This document shows, one piece after another, positions 7,908 to 17,262 of a stretch of 35,212 nucleotides of DNA. The position numbers and the translations under genes are program-made. Each line of letters begins with the position of its first letter. Within the stretch, counting starts at the first letter, position 1. The notes under the pieces were generated by a model. The model was not told where the DNA came from and did no database searches. It worked only from the letters and a program-made list of their open reading frames with translations. This DNA is from Alcanivoracaceae bacterium (GTDB lineage: Bacteria; Pseudomonadota; Gammaproteobacteria; Xanthomonadales; Marinicellaceae), in contig JAESTH010000227.1 in assembly GCA_016763695.1 (NCBI GenBank), positions 1 through 35,212 of the forward strand, written 5' to 3'.

Positions 7908-8431
7908 TATAACAATTTAAAATCCATTTTGATTTGTCAACAGCTTTTATATAGATTAAATTAGCAAACTCTAATATAGAGTCGTTCCCATAAAATCACT
8001 TGACTATCCATTTACATCAATTAAAATTACTTTCAAATTTGTATGCTTTTGACCCTGAGCCCTACAATTACGCTCACCACTAAAAGTCTATAATTTTATA
8101 AAAGAGGTATATTCATAACTAAAATCAGTGGGAATGTAGCCCACATTGACTCTTTTTCCCTATTAAATCCACTGAATAGAATAACTATTAAGTCATTTTT
8201 AATAGAAAAAAGTAACTCAATGTGTAACTCCGTCCTATCTGAGCAAAGTAATGAAGATACCTCAAGGGTGTTATCATTTACTAGAGACTTTTTTCAAAAC
8301 GCGAAGATCAGTTAACAATTAATTTGTTAAAGCTGGCAGGTTTATATGATCGATGTTTTTCAGTTGGTTTGTTTTTTTCAGCACCATCCACGGTTTAAGA
8401 TAACTTTTACTCACAATAATAGGTCTATAAA
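7908..8431. other. Intergenic stretch upstream of the TonB receptor gene
   Basis: About 520 bp, AT-rich, without an open frame worth calling. Apart from the palindrome at 8312-8330 and a TATGAT hexamer at 8345-8350, I see only a short GTGGG/CCCAC inverted repeat near 8130-8145. It must contain the promoters of the two divergent genes. Confidence 0.5.
8312..8330. promoter_or_regulatory. Palindrome and possible promoter of the TonB receptor gene
   Basis: TTAACAATTAATTTGTTAA has 7-bp arms around TTAAT. Its right arm supplies a TTGTTA hexamer 15 nt before TATGAT (8345-8350), a rather short spacing for a sigma-70 promoter. A regulator bound here would overlap the -35 region. It is about 100 bp before the start codon. 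Confidence 0.4.
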
Positions 8432-11290
8432 ATGAACACATTAAAATATAAAAAAAACATGCTGTATTCATGTCTAAGCCTTACTTTAGCGTTAAGTATT
8501 AATACCAGTACTGTAATCGCTCAAGATGATGACACTGTTGAACTTGATAAAGTTCAGGTAACAGGATCACGAATTAGACAGGTACAGATAGAGGGGATAA
8601 AACCAACACAAACGATCTCAAGAGAAGATATTGATCGTTCAGGATTAACTTCAGTTGGCGATATACTACAACAATTAACTCAATCAGGTTCTGCTCTAAA
8701 TACTAAATTTAACAGCAGTGGTAACTTTGGTTTTCCACCAGATGGTGGCGGAATTGGAGCCGGCGCTTCTCAGGTTGATATGCGACATTTAGGTAGCAAA
8801 CGTGTATTGGTCTTAGTAGATGGCTTACGCTGGATAGCGGGTAGTTCTGCCAGCGGGGTAGGTAATTCAGTTGATTTAAATACCATTCCGGTAGGTATTA
8901 TCGAGAGAATCGAAATTTTGAAAGATGGTGCATCTTCGATTTATGGTTCTGATGCAATCGCAGGTGTCGTCAACATCATTACCAAGAGCGACCTTGATGG
9001 TGTTGAAGGACGTGTCTATGCAGGTGCTTATGATGATGGTGATGGCGAAACTGGCTCATTAGATTTAACCTTTGGTAAAAAATCTGACGGAATGAGCATG
9101 ATATTCAACGTCGGTTTCAATAATCAGGAAGAGGTTTCTGCTGCTGATAGATCTTTAGCACAATTTCCCACTCCTTTTACAGGAGTCACCAGAGGAAGTT
9201 CAGGCACACCTCAAGGACGATTTTTATTCAATGACATCAATGGCAATACCATAAACTGTACCATTAATAATGGTGTAACTGGCATACCAAACTTTGATAT
9301 CAATAATGCATGTGCTGGTGATGATTTTCACCCATTTACCAATGATGACAGATTTAATTTCGCCCCATTCAATTATGTTGTTACACCTTCAAAACGGATC
9401 AATCTTTTTGGTCAGGTCAATGTTGAAATCAGCAATAATATTAACTGGTTTGTAAAAGGCCTTTATAATAATCGTACCAGTACCAATCAGGCTGCACCTG
9501 AGCCTATTTTTATTGGCCCATTTGCAGAAGCTGGCGCTATTGCTGACAATATCATCGTCTCAGCAAGCAACCCTTTCAACCCCTTTGGACAGGATTTATT
9601 TTCTGATGGATTTGGGTTTATTGGCAGAAGACCGCTTGAAGCTGGCCCAAGAGTTTTTGAGCAAGATGTAGACACTTTCTACTTTGCAACAGGCTTAACA
9701 GGGTCATTTAATGCCGCTGAACGTAACTGGTTTTGGGATGTTAATGCCGTATATGGTAAAAACAGTGCAACACAGCTAAAAACTGGCGCATTGAATATTG
9801 CCCGTATCGCAATGGCTTTAGGCCCTTTGGATGACTGTAATGCAACTCCAGGTTGTGTACCACTTAATTTATTTGGCGGTCAAGCAGGCGGCGGTACTAT
9901 TACTCCAGAAATGCTGGATTATATTTCATTTGTACAACATGACAGTTCAGAACAAAAACTAACTGATTTTACGGCTAATATTAGTGGTGATTTATTTGAA
10001 CTACCAGCAGGCCCTCTGGCTATTGCTGTTGGTTATGAATACCGTAAAAAAGACGGCTTTTTCCAACCTGATCCAATTGTGGTCGCAGGAGAAAGTAATG
10101 GTGTACCATCAAGCCCTACAAAAGGTTCATTTAATGTAGATGAGTTTTACGCTGAATTGCAGATTCCCGTATTAGCTGACATCCCTGGCGCACATTTATT
10201 AGATTTTTCTGTGGCATTTAGACGTTCTGATTACAGTACATCTGGTTCTAACACAACATCCAAGTTTGGCTTTAAATATATGCCTACCAGAAATTTGTTA
10301 TTCAGAGGCACCTTTGCTGAAGGCTTTAGAGCGCCATCAATTGGCGAGCTTTTTGGCAACAGAGGCCGATTCGATGCAACTATAACCGACCCATGTAATG
10401 GTGGTGCAATTGCCAATCCTAATCTTCCTGGCTGTAGTGGCGTTCCTGATGGTTTTGAACAGACTAATCCGCAAATCCCTGTTATCACAGGTGGTAATCC
10501 GTTGATTAAACCTGAAGAAACAGATACTTTAACTTTAGGCATAGTGTATTCACCAAGTTGGGCTGAAGCCACAAGCTGGTCAGAAAGACTTGATTTTGAA
10601 GTCACTTATTATGATATTGAACTAGAAGACGCCATTCAAGCGGTTGATTCACAAGGTATATTAACAACTTGTGCAGCCAACCCCAGTGATGCAATTTGTT
10701 CTTCATTTTCACGTGATCCGTTTGGTAATATTGAAAACTTTGAAAACACCTTAACCAATATTGGTAAAATTCAAACCTCTGGTGTTGATTTCAACGTCAG
10801 CTGGACTTCACCACAATATGAGTGGGGTTATCTGGAGTCTGTTTGGAGTAACTCATTTGTTGATGAGTTTACCAGAGATGGTGTAGATCTTGATGGTATA
10901 GAAGCAAATAATGCTGCCATTCCAAACTGGAACTCCAATCTGTATACAAGTGCCAACATTGGTAGTTGGAAAATCACCTGGGGCTTGCGTCACATAGGTG
11001 GTGTTACAGAATCTTGTAGTGATTTCCTTGACGGATCTTCTAATGGTCTTGCGGAGCTTGGTTTGTGTTCTGACAACACCAATCGTCTTAATTCATTAGG
11101 TGGCACGACTTATCATGATTTGCAGGTTATCTTCCCAACCTGGCATGATGTGGTATTTGAAGCTGGAATAAACAATATTACAGACAAAACACCACCAACA
11201 TGTTTCAGTTGTTCCCTCAATGGATATGATCCATCAACCTATGATCCACAGGGTCAATTTGGTTATGTAAGAGCTTCTTTTACTTTCTAG
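8432..11290 (+). CDS. TonB-dependent outer-membrane receptor
   Basis: A 952-residue outer-membrane transporter for active uptake driven by TonB-ExbB-ExbD. The signal peptide ends at ...NTSTVIA before QDDD. The following 'ELDKVQVTGSRIR' is the TonB box region in the form common in Xanthomonadales-type receptors. The plug domain (about residues 55-185) contains VDMRHLGSKRVLVLVDGLR and RIEILKDGASSIYGSDAIAGVVNIITK. The barrel fills the rest, with the motif FAEGFRAPSIGELFG near residue 630 and a final strand ending in Phe (YVRASFTF). The ATG at 8432 has AGG 9 nt upstream. It stands alone and is closed by a strong terminator. Several Cys pairs in extracellular-loop-like regions are notable. The ligand (siderophore, peptide or glycan) cannot be told. 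Confidence 0.92.
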   Translation: MNTLKYKKNMLYSCLSLTLALSINTSTVIAQDDDTVELDKVQVTGSRIRQVQIEGIKPTQTISREDIDRSGLTSVGDILQQLTQSGSALNTKFNSSGNFGFPPDGGGIGAGASQVDMRHLGSKRVLVLVDGLRWIAGSSASGVGNSVDLNTIPVGIIERIEILKDGASSIYGSDAIAGVVNIITKSDLDGVEGRVYAGAYDDGDGETGSLDLTFGKKSDGMSMIFNVGFNNQEEVSAADRSLAQFPTPFTGVTRGSSGTPQGRFLFNDINGNTINCTINNGVTGIPNFDINNACAGDDFHPFTNDDRFNFAPFNYVVTPSKRINLFGQVNVEISNNINWFVKGLYNNRTSTNQAAPEPIFIGPFAEAGAIADNIIVSASNPFNPFGQDLFSDGFGFIGRRPLEAGPRVFEQDVDTFYFATGLTGSFNAAERNWFWDVNAVYGKNSATQLKTGALNIARIAMALGPLDDCNATPGCVPLNLFGGQAGGGTITPEMLDYISFVQHDSSEQKLTDFTANISGDLFELPAGPLAIAVGYEYRKKDGFFQPDPIVVAGESNGVPSSPTKGSFNVDEFYAELQIPVLADIPGAHLLDFSVAFRRSDYSTSGSNTTSKFGFKYMPTRNLLFRGTFAEGFRAPSIGELFGNRGRFDATITDPCNGGAIANPNLPGCSGVPDGFEQTNPQIPVITGGNPLIKPEETDTLTLGIVYSPSWAEATSWSERLDFEVTYYDIELEDAIQAVDSQGILTTCAANPSDAICSSFSRDPFGNIENFENTLTNIGKIQTSGVDFNVSWTSPQYEWGYLESVWSNSFVDEFTRDGVDLDGIEANNAAIPNWNSNLYTSANIGSWKITWGLRHIGGVTESCSDFLDGSSNGLAELGLCSDNTNRLNSLGGTTYHDLQVIFPTWHDVVFEAGINNITDKTPPTCFSCSLNGYDPSTYDPQGQFGYVRASFTF

Positions 11291-11310
11291 TTGAAGACAA
11301 TAAGCTTAAT

Positions 11311-11342
11311 AAAAAACCTGCGATTTATTCGCAGGTTTTTTT
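11311..11342. terminator. Strong bidirectional terminator between the TonB receptor gene and argH
   Basis: A 13-bp perfect stem (AAAAAACCTGCGA / TCGCAGGTTTTTT) with loop TTTAT. It has T runs on both strands and serves both convergent transcripts. Confidence 0.9.
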
Positions 11343-11352
11343 GTATCTGTGC

Positions 11353-12645
11353 TTATCTCATCTCATCCAGTCTTTTATACAAATGCTCCAAACCCAAGTT
11401 TGCAGCACCACCCAAAGACACACGATCATTTAAAGATTGTTGATAGCTCATTTCGCTAGGCTGGCTTTTGGCTTCACCATAGGCATCTCTGAAACTCATG
11501 CCATCCTTAACCTGTAACAGTGCTTGGTCAGTTGCCATCATTTCACTTGATATGGCATTTGCCATGATGTCTTTATTGAACTTTAATGCCTTTATTAAAG
11601 CTGGCATCAGTTTTAACACCTGCTTGGTCAATAATACGCCTTTAATCATTGGCTCCTTACTCATTTGCAAGTCTCGCTGATAACCTGATGGCAAGGAAAT
11701 AAGTGCCTGAATCTGTGCCATGCCACCTTCAATAATTGACAAAGATGCGCGCATTAACTCCACCACGTCTGGATTAGACTTGTTTGGCATAATGGACGAA
11801 CCTGTGGTATGGGACTTATCCAGGCTGATGAAGTTAAATTCCTGCGTCATAAACAGACTTAAATCCCAGGAAAATCTGCGTATATTCAACATCACCTGAT
11901 ATAAACTCTGTAAAACCACCAACTCAAATTTACCTCTGGAATTTTGTGCATAGACTGGGTTGATTTGTACTCGCTCAAAACCCAATTCATTTGCCACTTG
12001 TTCTCTGGGTAAATTCAGTGGCACACCAAAACCTGCTGCTGTGCCCAATGGTGATGAGTTGATATAATTGATTGTTGAGTGAAGTAAATAACTATCATCA
12101 ATTAATGATTCTGCAAACCCAGCTAACCATACCCCAACAGTATTGGGCATGGCTCTTTGCAGATGAGTGTAACCTGGCATAGCGGTATTTTTGTGCTGCT
12201 CGGATAACGCTAAAAGCTGCTTAGCCAGATTAATACAGAGGTCTTTTATGCTAAAAAGATTGTGTTTCATAAACAATCGCGAACAGGTTAATACCTGATC
12301 ATTTCTGCTTCTGCCTGTGTGTGATTTTTTACCCAAATCGCCTAATTGTTGAGTGAGATAAAATTCTATAGCAGAATGACCATCTTCATAAGTACTATCC
12401 AGTCTAAATTCACCTCTTTCATACAAGCCTTTCAATTTGCTGAGGCAATCATATAAGCTTTGGTATTCGTCCTGAGATAGGATATTTATTGTCTTCAAGC
12501 CACCTATGTGAGCCTGAGTGGCAATTATATCGAATACAAATAAATGTTTATCCAGCTTAATATCAGCACCTGCCATAAAGTCCATGAGTTCAGCATCTAT
12601 ACTTTGATTGTCTTCGTCACTCCATAAATAATTTTTGTTTGTCAT
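11353..12645 (-). CDS. argH: Argininosuccinate lyase
   Basis: Catalyses the last step of arginine synthesis, argininosuccinate to arginine plus fumarate. About 430 residues from the ATG at 12645. Family marks are HTGRSRNDQV near the start, the flexible signature loop GSSIMPNKSNPD with the catalytic Ser, and YTHLQRAMP. The N terminus MTNKNYLWSD followed by DAELMDFMAGADIKLD aligns with Xanthomonas-type ArgH, which is why I prefer 12645. An in-frame ATG at 12681, with AGGA 10 nt upstream and 1 nt after the argC stop, would add 12 residues and cannot be excluded. It is the last gene of the arginine operon, ended by the terminator at 11311-11342. Confidence 0.93.
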   Translation of the reverse strand: MTNKNYLWSDEDNQSIDAELMDFMAGADIKLDKHLFVFDIIATQAHIGGLKTINILSQDEYQSLYDCLSKLKGLYERGEFRLDSTYEDGHSAIEFYLTQQLGDLGKKSHTGRSRNDQVLTCSRLFMKHNLFSIKDLCINLAKQLLALSEQHKNTAMPGYTHLQRAMPNTVGVWLAGFAESLIDDSYLLHSTINYINSSPLGTAAGFGVPLNLPREQVANELGFERVQINPVYAQNSRGKFELVVLQSLYQVMLNIRRFSWDLSLFMTQEFNFISLDKSHTTGSSIMPNKSNPDVVELMRASLSIIEGGMAQIQALISLPSGYQRDLQMSKEPMIKGVLLTKQVLKLMPALIKALKFNKDIMANAISSEMMATDQALLQVKDGMSFRDAYGEAKSQPSEMSYQQSLNDRVSLGGAANLGLEHLYKRLDEMR

Positions 12646-12682
12646 AGTTTTACTCTTATTTCTATGATGGGCATGACCCATC

Positions 12683-13636
12683 TTACGTTAGTCCTGTATT
12701 TATCTCTAAATCATATTGTTTGCATAGTGCCAGGTTCATATTCTGTAGCGCCTGGGTTGCTGCGCCTTTGAGCAAGTTATCTATGGTTACACACAAAACC
12801 AAATGCTGGTTTTTCATGGTGAAACCGCCAATATTAACATGATGGGTATTTTGCACATCTTTAACCTCAGGTATGTCAGCGGTGACATTGATTAATTGAT
12901 ACCTTTTGTAAAATTTACTGTATATATTTTCAATTGCATCAACTTCAATCGATATATTTAATTTGACTGAGATAGTTAAATGAATCCCTCTAAAAAACGA
13001 GGCCACATGTGGCATAAAATAAACCTCATGACCAAGCACCCTACTCACTTCTCTTTCGTGGATGTGATCAACCAGTTTATAGGCCATAAGATTATCATTC
13101 AGTTTTTCTGGATTATTTTTATCGCTGGGTTTACTGCCGGCACCACTGTATCCAGAAATCCCAAAAATATTGGGAACACCATCAAGCATATCAATGATAG
13201 GCAAAAGTCCAAGCTGTGATGCAGTAGCATAACAACCTGGGTTTGCAATCAAGGATTGACCAATAATCTTATCTGCACAGGTTTCAGGTTGTGCATATAT
13301 CCAAGTATCATCAAAGCGAAAATCAGCACTCAAATCAATAACACAGGTCTTGTTACTCATTTCTTGCCATAATTGTTTATACTTTGCCGCAATATTATTC
13401 GGTAAAGCCAGAAACACAACATCAAGTTGCTTATCTGCCAGACTTTGCAAAGAGTCAGCACAATAGCACATCTGTCTATCAGAAAAACTGGTGACGATTT
13501 TACTCACCAACTGGCCTTCATATTCGCGTGAATAGGCTGCAACAAGCTCGGTTAAAGGATGTTGATCAATCAATCTAATCAGTTCAAAACCAACATAACC
13601 TCTGGCCCCAACCACCGCAACCTTAATATTAAGCAT
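12683..13636 (-). CDS. argC: N-acetyl-gamma-glutamyl-phosphate reductase
   Basis: NADPH-dependent reduction of N-acetylglutamyl phosphate to the semialdehyde. About 317 residues from the ATG at 13636. The N-terminal Rossmann fold begins VAVVGARGYVGFELIRLI, and the catalytic Cys lies in NPGCYATASQLGL. The late motif HVASFFRGIHLTISV is also typical. The start at 13636 is supported by GGAG 7 nt upstream and overlaps the end of argB by 8 nt; a longer reading from 13672 would overlap by 44 nt and precede the Rossmann motif with unrelated residues. Translationally coupled to argB. Confidence 0.93.
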   Translation of the reverse strand: MLNIKVAVVGARGYVGFELIRLIDQHPLTELVAAYSREYEGQLVSKIVTSFSDRQMCYCADSLQSLADKQLDVVFLALPNNIAAKYKQLWQEMSNKTCVIDLSADFRFDDTWIYAQPETCADKIIGQSLIANPGCYATASQLGLLPIIDMLDGVPNIFGISGYSGAGSKPSDKNNPEKLNDNLMAYKLVDHIHEREVSRVLGHEVYFMPHVASFFRGIHLTISVKLNISIEVDAIENIYSKFYKRYQLINVTADIPEVKDVQNTHHVNIGGFTMKNQHLVLCVTIDNLLKGAATQALQNMNLALCKQYDLEINTGLT

Positions 13637-14948
13637 ACTTTCTCTCCAGCCAACTGTCTTCGTAATGTGCACCTTTATCCATACAACTCATAGAATCCTG
13701 CAAATTCATACCGCAGCTAAATACAATCCAGCTGCCCTTTTTATGTGAACAGTCTGCCTGTTTATAATACCAGGAGTTGATTTGATTATCTGCTCTGGAA
13801 CGCCAGTAGATTTGTGGATAGGCATTTAACATTTGTTGCCAGATAGCTTTACCTAAACCTTGTCCCTGCGCTACAGGTGTAACAGCAAATTTACTGAGAT
13901 AGGCCTTACCATTGTGACCTGTACTTATCAAAGCTGCTGCCTGCCCTGATTCAGAGATCAATAGAGATTTAAAATCCAGAGTCTCATAAAAATCCGGTTT
14001 TAGTTTTTTGCCAAAGGTCGATTCTAACAAACTACTTAACTGTAATTTCACAGCTGTACCCAGAGTATTATGGTGATTGATGTGTTCACCCATGGATAAA
14101 AAAGTCCCTTTACCTTTATGGGTAAATAATTCTTTTGCCAATTGTGTGGCTGAAGTGATTGATACACTCAATTTTCTTGGCATTGGTTTTAATAATTGAT
14201 ATATTTGTTGAATCTTTAATTTCATACCAGAGTGCAGCCATGGTTGCTGCATTAAATCATCGTATTGAAGACTTAACTGCACGGCTGAAATCAGTTGATC
14301 ATTTTGATCTAACAAGCCACCTGTTGGTGTAACAAATATGACTTTTGCTGGCTTGGACTCCCACACCAGTTGCCGAATGGCAGTATCTGCATTTATATTA
14401 ACCACTTGTCCATTATCTGTCATGCCTAAACAGCTGATTACTGGAACCTGTTTATTCTTTATGGCCTGATTAATAAGCTCCAGATTGACCTGTTTAATAC
14501 TGCCAACAAATCCATACTTTTCCTTATCCAAATAGTCGCAAGAAAAAACGCTGTTGAAAATACTCTTTGTATTAATATCAACCTCAGCCAACGCATCAAG
14601 TAACTGCTGATGTACTTTTTGTATCACCGGCTGGATAATTTCTATGGTTTTATCATCTGTTACTCTTAAACCATCAAGCTTATTGACTGGCAATTGCTGT
14701 TTTGCGATTTCAGCATCTATTTGAGGACCGGCACCATGCAAAACTATCGGCGTCAGTCCCAAATGAGTCAATAGGGACAAAGATTGTACCAGTTGTTGCA
14801 ACTGAGCATTGATGACATTGCCGCCCACTTTAACCACGGCAAACTTAACTTGTCTGGCCTTTTGATAGTGATCCAAATAATATTGTGCCTCAGTTGAATT
14901 CCCCAACTGTAATAGCACCTCTCTAATGAGGTTTTGTATAGTATTCAT
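13629..14948 (-). CDS. argB: Bifunctional N-acetylglutamate synthase/kinase (NAGS-K)
   Basis: A 439-residue fusion of an amino-acid kinase domain and a GNAT domain, as in Xanthomonas NAGS/K. The kinase part (about residues 1-285) shows VKVGGNVINAQLQQL, the substrate loop LHGAGPQIDAEI and GLRVTDDKTIEI. The GNAT part (about 290-430) shows the acetyl-CoA loop VAQGQGLGKAIWQQM and the tail 'YWRSRADNQINSWYYKQADCS' typical of NAGS. One protein can therefore carry out the first two steps, glutamate to acetylglutamate to acetylglutamyl phosphate, in the cytoplasm, so no separate argA or argJ is needed in the operon. It starts immediately after the argE' stop (TAG ATG). The family is usually feedback-inhibited by arginine. 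Confidence 0.92.
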   Translation of the reverse strand: MNTIQNLIREVLLQLGNSTEAQYYLDHYQKARQVKFAVVKVGGNVINAQLQQLVQSLSLLTHLGLTPIVLHGAGPQIDAEIAKQQLPVNKLDGLRVTDDKTIEIIQPVIQKVHQQLLDALAEVDINTKSIFNSVFSCDYLDKEKYGFVGSIKQVNLELINQAIKNKQVPVISCLGMTDNGQVVNINADTAIRQLVWESKPAKVIFVTPTGGLLDQNDQLISAVQLSLQYDDLMQQPWLHSGMKLKIQQIYQLLKPMPRKLSVSITSATQLAKELFTHKGKGTFLSMGEHINHHNTLGTAVKLQLSSLLESTFGKKLKPDFYETLDFKSLLISESGQAAALISTGHNGKAYLSKFAVTPVAQGQGLGKAIWQQMLNAYPQIYWRSRADNQINSWYYKQADCSHKKGSWIVFSCGMNLQDSMSCMDKGAHYEDSWLERKYA

Positions 14949-16052
14949 CTAATATCCCCTCATCACATCAGCATAAATCTGATAGCTTTGCTCTAACTGT
15001 GACAACTCAACCCATTCATCAATGGTGTGAGCCTGTTTTATATCACCAGGGCCCAGAACAATAGCAGGAAAACCAGCCTTTGAGAATAAAGCGGCTTCAG
15101 TCCAAAAATCTACCGCACTGGCAACCTTAATATTGTGCCTGCTACAAAAGGTTACCGACTTTGTTTCAGTCTGATTATCTGCAGGTAATGGTGGAGCCAT
15201 CATGCTCGCTTTCCAGAGGCTATTTTTATCCTCGTCTAATGAACTCAAATCATTAAACACCTGCTGTGATGATTGGCCTGCTGGCACTCTGGCACTGAAA
15301 TTTAAAAGAACATGTTCTGCTATCATATTATTTTTCTCGCCTCCTTTGATAACACCGACATTAAAACAAATACCCGCAGGATTATCTTTAGTGACATAAG
15401 TATGCGCATAATCCAGTGCATGATTCAGCCAGATATTAGATTTATGTATGGCATTTTCTGCTAAAGCAATAGCCATAGATGAGTGACCGCAGACTCCTTT
15501 AAATTCAACTTGAGAAGATAAGTAACCGCGATGAGAGACCACCGCCTGTGAACTGGTTGGCTCTGCAATTATGATTTGCTTATACTGTGATAAATCATTG
15601 TGATCAATAAAAGACTGTACACAACAGCCATTAGCACCCTCTTCATCGGTGGTAAAGACCAGTGCCAGATCATCAGCTGTTTGTGCCAATGTCATCAAAC
15701 AGGCCGCAGCCCCTTTGATATCACAACTACCTCTACCATAAGCCTTATCACCTACAATGGTTAATTTAAAAGGCTGCTGTTGCCAACTATCAATGGTACT
15801 GGCTGTTACTGGCACTGTATCCAGATGCACATTGAACAAAATATCAGGCTGACCCTTTTGAGCATAAAATATCACATGCCCATCACCTAGATCGGTTATT
15901 TTCACAGTAAAACCATACTGTGAAAAATGTGCCGATAAATATTTAAATAAACCATCACTTTCGCTTATCAGCCTTGGTGGGTTTTGGGTATCCTGCTGAA
16001 TGAGAAAATCTAAATGATTCAGGATGATTGCTAACTTACTTTCATTTGGCAT
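14949..16052 (-). CDS. argE: N-acetylcitrulline deacetylase (ArgE-like M20 metallohydrolase)
   Basis: A 367-residue M20-family deacetylase. Metal and catalytic residues are visible: NVHLDTVPV (His-x-Asp), GRGSCDIKGAAA (bridging Asp), FTTDEEGANGC (general-base Glu pair) and a late His in GDIKQAHTIDEW. Because it lies between argG and NAGS/K and is co-transcribed with an acetylornithine carbamoyltransferase, its substrate should be N-acetyl-L-citrulline, giving citrulline for ArgG, rather than acetylornithine. That specificity is inferred from context and the known Xanthomonas pathway. It overlaps argG by 11 nt at its start and abuts argB at its end. Confidence 0.88.
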   Translation of the reverse strand: MPNESKLAIILNHLDFLIQQDTQNPPRLISESDGLFKYLSAHFSQYGFTVKITDLGDGHVIFYAQKGQPDILFNVHLDTVPVTASTIDSWQQQPFKLTIVGDKAYGRGSCDIKGAAACLMTLAQTADDLALVFTTDEEGANGCCVQSFIDHNDLSQYKQIIIAEPTSSQAVVSHRGYLSSQVEFKGVCGHSSMAIALAENAIHKSNIWLNHALDYAHTYVTKDNPAGICFNVGVIKGGEKNNMIAEHVLLNFSARVPAGQSSQQVFNDLSSLDEDKNSLWKASMMAPPLPADNQTETKSVTFCSRHNIKVASAVDFWTEAALFSKAGFPAIVLGPGDIKQAHTIDEWVELSQLEQSYQIYADVMRGY

Positions 16053-17262
16053 GATTTTTGCTCCTTCTAACCTTATTAATCAGAGTTGTAGACTGGCCTG
16101 CAAGTTTTATAAAGCCGATGGCATCTGCTGGAGACCATGCGCATGATTGAGCATAAACAGACTCTTTATCCTGTACAATCCATGGAGAATCTATCGCTGT
16201 TGCAAGCAGGTTTCCACCTTCAGTATAGAGTGTAACAACGCCTGTCACATGTGATTGTGAACTCGCTAAATAGGCCTCCAAATCAGCTTTATGTGGGTCA
16301 TGGAAAAAACCATTGTAAACCAGTTCGCCCCAACGGGCAGCAATAATGTGATTAAACTGGTTCTGGTATTTTGAGTTAACAGAGTCTTGCAGGGCTTGAT
16401 GCGCAGTAAGTAAACCATCAATAGCAGGACATTCAAATACAATTCTACCTTTTAAGCCAATACTAACATCCCCTGTATAGATATGTCTGCCTATCCCATA
16501 CTCTCCTAGTTGCTTATTTAAAATATTGATGATTTCAATCCCTGTCATTTCTCCACCATTTAAACTAATGGCTATGCCTTTATCAAAACCAATTTTTATT
16601 GAGAGCGGCTCATGTGGCCAGTCTTTTCTCTGTTTAACCCACAGATATGAGCTATCATCTGGCTGTTGAAACTCATCAATCTTACCACCTGAAATGGTCA
16701 CGCCTAACATATTTTCATTGATCGAATAAGCTTTATGTTGTGCACCCACTTCAATTCCCGCCGCCTTTAATTGCGCTATTTCATAATCCCTGACTTCCCT
16801 CACATGAGATTGCAGGTCTCTTATTGGTGCAATAATTTTGTAATTACCAATGCTCTTAACCGTTTGATCAAACCTGAATTGATCATTACCCATCGCCGTA
16901 CAGCCATGGGCAAAAACATCTGTTGCCAACTCATCACACAATTGTAAGCATTTCTTTACAATCATATATCTATCAGAACACAGCAATGGATATTCACTGT
17001 TCATGCGGGCATGTGACCAGACCAAAGGTGTAACGAATTCATTCCAAATAGCTGCTTTAATATCAAAACTATGGTGTTTTGTGGCGCCAAGGTCTTTGGC
17101 TCTTTGTTCTATTGATTGTATTTCCTGAGCACTGATGCCCCCCGCATTGACAAATACAGAGTGAACCTCATAACCATTTTTGACCAGGTCATGCAGGCAA
17201 TAAGTGGTATCCAAACCACCTGAGAATGCCAACACTACCTTTTGTTTACTAGCAGTGTTCAT
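16042..17262 (-). CDS. argG: Argininosuccinate synthase
   Basis: ATP-dependent condensation of citrulline and aspartate. 406 residues, close to the family size. The PP-loop is VLAFSGGLDTTYC near residue 10, and the citrulline/Asp site region AHGCTAMGNDQFRFD lies near 120. The sequence is of the Xanthomonadales branch (LAFSGGLDTTYCLH) rather than the E. coli long form. The start ATG overlaps the argF' stop (ATGA), so the two are coupled. Confidence 0.93.
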   Translation of the reverse strand: MNTASKQKVVLAFSGGLDTTYCLHDLVKNGYEVHSVFVNAGGISAQEIQSIEQRAKDLGATKHHSFDIKAAIWNEFVTPLVWSHARMNSEYPLLCSDRYMIVKKCLQLCDELATDVFAHGCTAMGNDQFRFDQTVKSIGNYKIIAPIRDLQSHVREVRDYEIAQLKAAGIEVGAQHKAYSINENMLGVTISGGKIDEFQQPDDSSYLWVKQRKDWPHEPLSIKIGFDKGIAISLNGGEMTGIEIINILNKQLGEYGIGRHIYTGDVSIGLKGRIVFECPAIDGLLTAHQALQDSVNSKYQNQFNHIIAARWGELVYNGFFHDPHKADLEAYLASSQSHVTGVVTLYTEGGNLLATAIDSPWIVQDKESVYAQSCAWSPADAIGFIKLAGQSTTLINKVRRSKNHAK

